Shown: one piece after another, positions 61,103-64,000 of the stretch | How positions within the stretch are numbered: position 1 is the first letter of the stretch | Layout of the letters: each line of letters starts with the position of its first letter | Source: Actinomycetaceae bacterium | Lineage (GTDB): Bacteria; Actinomycetota; Actinomycetes; Actinomycetales; Actinomycetaceae | Direction of reading: 5' to 3' | Length of the DNA: 64,000 bases | Assembly: GCA_030537735.1 (NCBI GenBank) | Contig: JAUNVG010000003.1 | Span: 1 to 64,000, forward strand | Made by a program: the position numbers and the translations under genes | Notes under the pieces: generated by a model | What the model was told of the DNA's origin: nothing | Database searches by the model: none | The model's input: the letters and a program-made list of their open reading frames with translations, nothing else

Positions 61103-61759
61103 TTGACACAAAAACGCACGCGCATGACGGGGATACAGCGACGCGAGCAGCTCATTGAGGTGGGGCGCACGGTGTTCGCTACCCGCGGGTTCGACTCCAC
61201 TTCGGTGGAGGAGATCGCTTCCCAAGCCGGCGTTACCAAACCCGTGGTGTATGAACATTTCGGGTCTAAAGAAGGTATTTACGCGGTGATTGTGGACCGT
61301 GAGGTGCAACGCCTAGTGTCTGCGATTTCACAGTCTTTGGGGTCGGCCACCCACCCGCGAGCGATCGTGGAGAACACGGCGTTGACGCTGCTTGATTACA
61401 TTGACAACTACACCGATGGTTTCAAGGTGTTGGTGCGCGATGCCCCCTCCGAACCCAATAGTTCGTATTCGTCGATTATTGGCGACGTGGCTTCGCGGGT
61501 TGAGCACCTGTTGGCGGAGCGTTTCGCGCTGGCTCATATTGACGCGAAGTGGGCTCCGCTTTACGCCCAGATGCTGGTGGGGTTGATTGCGCAGGTGGGA
61601 CTGTGGTGGGTGGAAGAGCGTACCTTCAGTAAAGAGGTCGTGGCCGCGCACGTGGTGAATCTCACCTGGCTGGGGCTGCGGAATATGCGTCCCGATCCAG
61701 GGTTGCCACCGCGCCGTGATGACAAAGTGTCGGATAATCTTCTAGCGCAAGAGTCTTGA
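61103..61759 (+). CDS. TetR family transcriptional regulator
   Basis: The 218-residue protein has the TetR helix-turn-helix (GRTVFATRGFDSTSVEEIA, AGVTKPVVYEHFGSKEGIY) and an all-helical ligand domain. The start is TTG 61103 after AGAGGTG, or ATG 61124. It resembles the Rv3208-type regulator that sits near DUF3107/rhlE in mycobacteria, but here it is far from those genes. The target is unknown; the next genes (MarR, ABC exporter) are candidates. Confidence 0.85.
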   Translation: MTQKRTRMTGIQRREQLIEVGRTVFATRGFDSTSVEEIASQAGVTKPVVYEHFGSKEGIYAVIVDREVQRLVSAISQSLGSATHPRAIVENTALTLLDYIDNYTDGFKVLVRDAPSEPNSSYSSIIGDVASRVEHLLAERFALAHIDAKWAPLYAQMLVGLIAQVGLWWVEERTFSKEVVAAHVVNLTWLGLRNMRPDPGLPPRRDDKVSDNLLAQES

Positions 61760-61778
61760 TATCAACTATCTTAGAGAT

Positions 61779-62324
61779 GTGACAGATAGTTTTGACCAAC
61801 CTACCGGCCAGCCACACGAGGACGAAGTAGACCGCATCGTGGCGGCCTGGCACGCCCAACGCCCCGACTTGGACGCCACCCCCATGCTGGTGTTCTCCCG
61901 CATCACCCGCCTAGCCCGCCACCTGGATCTGGCCAGACGCAACGCCTTCAGTGCCCACGACCTCGAACCCTGGGCTTTCGACGTGCTCTCCGCGCTTCGC
62001 CGCGCCGGCCAGCCCTACGCCCTCACCCCCGGAACCCTAATGGCCGAACTGCTGGTCTCCTCCGGCACCATGACCAACCGCATAGATAGGTTAGAAGCCC
62101 AAGGACTGGTGACGCGCTCGCCCTCCCCCAGCGACCGGCGCGCAGTGCTGGTGACCCTCACCGAACGCGGACTGAAACGAGTCGATGCCGCGGTTGAGGC
62201 CCTGCTGGAAGGCGAACGCCAAAGCCTAAGTAAACTCAGCGCCAACCAGCAGCATGAGCTCGGCGAACTACTGCGCCCGCTACTACTACCTTTCGATGCC
62301 ACAGAAGAGAAAGACCACTCGTGA
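61779..62324 (+). CDS. MarR family transcriptional regulator
   Basis: The 181-residue protein has the MarR winged helix: FDVLSALRRAGQPYALTPGTLMAELLVSSGTMTNRIDRLEAQGLV, and the wing RSPSPSDRRAVLVTLTERG. The GTG start is at 61779. Its stop overlaps the ABC ATPase start by four bases (GTGA), so it very probably regulates the exporter operon it leads, in response to an unknown small molecule. Confidence 0.88.
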   Translation: MTDSFDQPTGQPHEDEVDRIVAAWHAQRPDLDATPMLVFSRITRLARHLDLARRNAFSAHDLEPWAFDVLSALRRAGQPYALTPGTLMAELLVSSGTMTNRIDRLEAQGLVTRSPSPSDRRAVLVTLTERGLKRVDAAVEALLEGERQSLSKLSANQQHELGELLRPLLLPFDATEEKDHS

Positions 62325-63085
62325 CCGACCCCCACGCTCCCGCCCTGCAGCTGCGCGGACTAACGAAAATATACGGCAACACCATCGCGGTCGGTAACCT
62401 GTCACTAGACATTCCACGCGGATCTTTTTACGGGGTGGTCGGCCCCAACGGAGCGGGGAAAACCACCACCTTGCTGATGGCGACCGGACTGCTCACTCCC
62501 GACCGCGGCACCGCCCTCGTCGATGGGATTGATATTTGGCTAAACCCGCAACAAGCCAAACCCAAACTAGGGGTGATGCCCGACGGGATGCGCCTATTCG
62601 ACCGCCTCTCCGGCCCCGCCCTGGTGCAGTACGTGGGGATGCTACGCGGGTTAGATAAGGAAACCGCCGCCACCCGCACCAACGCTTTACTACACAACCT
62701 GGGGTTAGAAGATGCCGGGAAGAAACTGGTGGCGGACTACTCCCAAGGTATGACGAAGAAAATTGCCCTGGCGTGCGCACTGGTACACCGCCCCGCCGTA
62801 CTGGTGTTGGATGAGCCTTTCGAAGCCGTCGACCCGGTTTCAGCCGCGGGGATACGAGAGATCCTCAACAACTTCGTATCCGCAGGTGGCACCGTGGTGC
62901 TGTCCTCCCACGTGATGGAAACCGTGCAAAAACTGTGTAGCCACGTCGCCATTATTCACCACGGGCAAGTGCTGGCCAGCGGCACCACCGCGCAAGTGGC
63001 GGGCGAGATGAGTTTGGATGAACGTTTCATGCAGCTAGTTGGAGGACCCAACCACACCGAAGGGTTGGAATGGTTACAACAGTAG
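62321..63085 (+). CDS. ABC exporter ATP-binding protein
   Basis: The 254-residue ABC ATPase has Walker A GPNGAGKTT, signature-region YSQGMTKKIALACAL, Walker B VLVLDEPFEAVD and switch LSSHVMETVQ. The layout (single ABC domain followed by a permease, led by a MarR regulator) is that of drug, peptide or heme-type efflux systems. The substrate is unknown. It overlaps the permease gene by 16 bases. Confidence 0.88.
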   Translation: MTDPHAPALQLRGLTKIYGNTIAVGNLSLDIPRGSFYGVVGPNGAGKTTTLLMATGLLTPDRGTALVDGIDIWLNPQQAKPKLGVMPDGMRLFDRLSGPALVQYVGMLRGLDKETAATRTNALLHNLGLEDAGKKLVADYSQGMTKKIALACALVHRPAVLVLDEPFEAVDPVSAAGIREILNNFVSAGGTVVLSSHVMETVQKLCSHVAIIHHGQVLASGTTAQVAGEMSLDERFMQLVGGPNHTEGLEWLQQ

Positions 63086-64000
63086 TACGCATGAAAACCC
63101 GCATGCTGTGGAACGGCCTAATGCGGGAAAAGTGGAAAATAGCGGTATTCGGCTTCGTGGGACTGTACCTACAAGCAGGCTACATCGCGGTAGTACTGAT
63201 GGTGACTACCTGGGCTGAAAGCGCCCAAGACATACACCAGTTGGGGGCTATCCTCGCGGTGATGTCGCTACTGCTACCGCTAGCGTGGGTGGTGCTACCG
63301 GTACTTGGCTACGGCATTGACAACACCTTAGATCCACGCCGGTTCGCTCCCTTCATTCCCCCTACCTCAGCGTTGGCGCGCGCCCTAGTGGTCGCCACCA
63401 TGACCGGGGTCGGTGGCCTGGTGACCTTCCTTTTGCTGCTGCTGCCTGTCTTCATGTACTTCTACCACGGGTACTACCTAGCCGGCGCCCTCAGCCTGGT
63501 AGCGGCGGTAGTGAGCACCTATATCTGCGCTGCCCTGGGACGCTGGAGCGCCACCACCATCGGCTTCAAACTCACCTCTTCTCGCACCGGTAAAGACCGC
63601 ACCGCCCTGGTGAGCACCATGGTCTTCCTCTTGGTTTTTGCCCCCTCGGGATCTGGATTCAAGAAATTTTCAGCAACTTCCACGCCGTGAACTTCACCGC
63701 CGCGTTCTCTTTCTTGAAGTGGACTCCGCTACTAACGCCCACCGCAGCTCCAGTGGCACTGGCCGCGCAGGAGTGGTGGGTGCTCCTGCTGCAAGTGCTC
63801 TACGCCGCCGGCCTGGCCACCGCTTTGACCCACCTGTGGCTAGGCACCATCGGACCGGCCATGTCGGGTCAGGCCCGCGCCGTGAGCGAGCAAGCGCAAG
63901 CGGCGATTGCACGCCAGCAGTGGGTGGTGGATCCGCGCGCGGCCGCAACCGACTTGCAAAGCCAGATTGAAGCTTCCCACCTTGCCACCGGTAAAGACCT
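63070..64000 (+). pseudogene. ABC exporter permease with a frameshift, continues past the window
   Basis: The first frame (63070-63690) gives about five TM helices and ends in FLLVFAPSGSGFKKF and a stop. The other frame continues smoothly from 63645 (LGIWIQEIFSNFHAVNF...LLQVLYAAGLATALTHLWLG) to the window end without a stop. One extra C in the C5 run at 63641-63645 would join them as VFAPLGIWIQ. The gene is therefore a frameshifted permease: a mutation, a sequencing error or a slippage switch. The start is ATG 63070, or 63091. Confidence 0.75.

Overview
The window is chromosomal DNA from an actinobacterium. Gene content and order match conserved actinobacterial blocks: prfB-ftsE-ftsX-M23 peptidase-smpB; adnA-adnB with DUF3107, a ferritin-like protein and a DEAD-box helicase; mrp-tatB-O-methyltransferase; and lpdA/punA/pmmB with the pyrimidine nucleoside genes. 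The G+C looks moderate for the phylum (mid-fifties percent by eye, not counted) and many genes are reduced or divergent. This fits a host-associated member of the Actinomycetaceae (Mobiluncus/Varibaculum/Actinomyces relatives). The genus is a guess.

Layout. 1-691: decayed RHS/YD-repeat remnant, otherwise empty. 692-4198: a divergent MurT-like/GatD-like pair facing away from a PLP-dependent ornithine/alanine-racemase-family gene. 4328-8839: two membrane proteins, an acyl-CoA ligase, nicotinamidase and smpB. 8918-13055: cell-division genes (M23 hydrolase, ftsX, ftsE) and prfB. 13073-17740: a compact Tad/Flp pilus locus. 18003-25971: a kinase-fold protein that looks inactive, then the AdnAB double-strand-break helicase-nuclease. 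26193-35429: housekeeping genes (rhlE, marC, PHP, pepP, MgtE-like, DUF1003) and a stress protein coupled to a newly seen 52-residue repeat peptide. 35489-40652: acyltransferase, mrp, tatB, O-methyltransferase, DUF3117. 40802-45636: LOG protein, flavin reductase, purine nucleoside phosphorylase, phosphosugar mutase. 45791-47656: an unknown protein, a CPBP membrane protease and a small secreted-like peptide ORF. 47953-56264: one long nucleoside uptake and breakdown operon on the minus strand. 56514-60745: manC-like, rplY, prs and a truncated glmU. 60887-64000: tRNA-Gln, TetR and MarR regulators, and an ABC exporter with a frameshifted permease.

How the parts work together. The nucleoside operon reads as a complete route: binding lipoprotein, ATPase and two permeases import nucleosides; Cdd deaminates cytidine or deoxycytidine; DeoA releases the base; DeoC cleaves deoxyribose 5-phosphate. 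The divergent PNP and phosphosugar mutase supply the purine branch. The FtsE-FtsX-M23 set couples division to wall hydrolysis, and smpB and prfB act in translation.

The most unusual points are: (1) a MurT/GatD-like pair whose amidotransferase lacks both the catalytic Cys and His, beside an amino-acid racemase; (2) an in-frame fusion of a papain-like C39-type domain to DeoC; (3) a GlmU that ends before its acetyltransferase active site; (4) a 52-residue peptide of three 17-residue repeats, translationally coupled to a stress protein; and (5) a small secreted-like peptide next to a CPBP protease.
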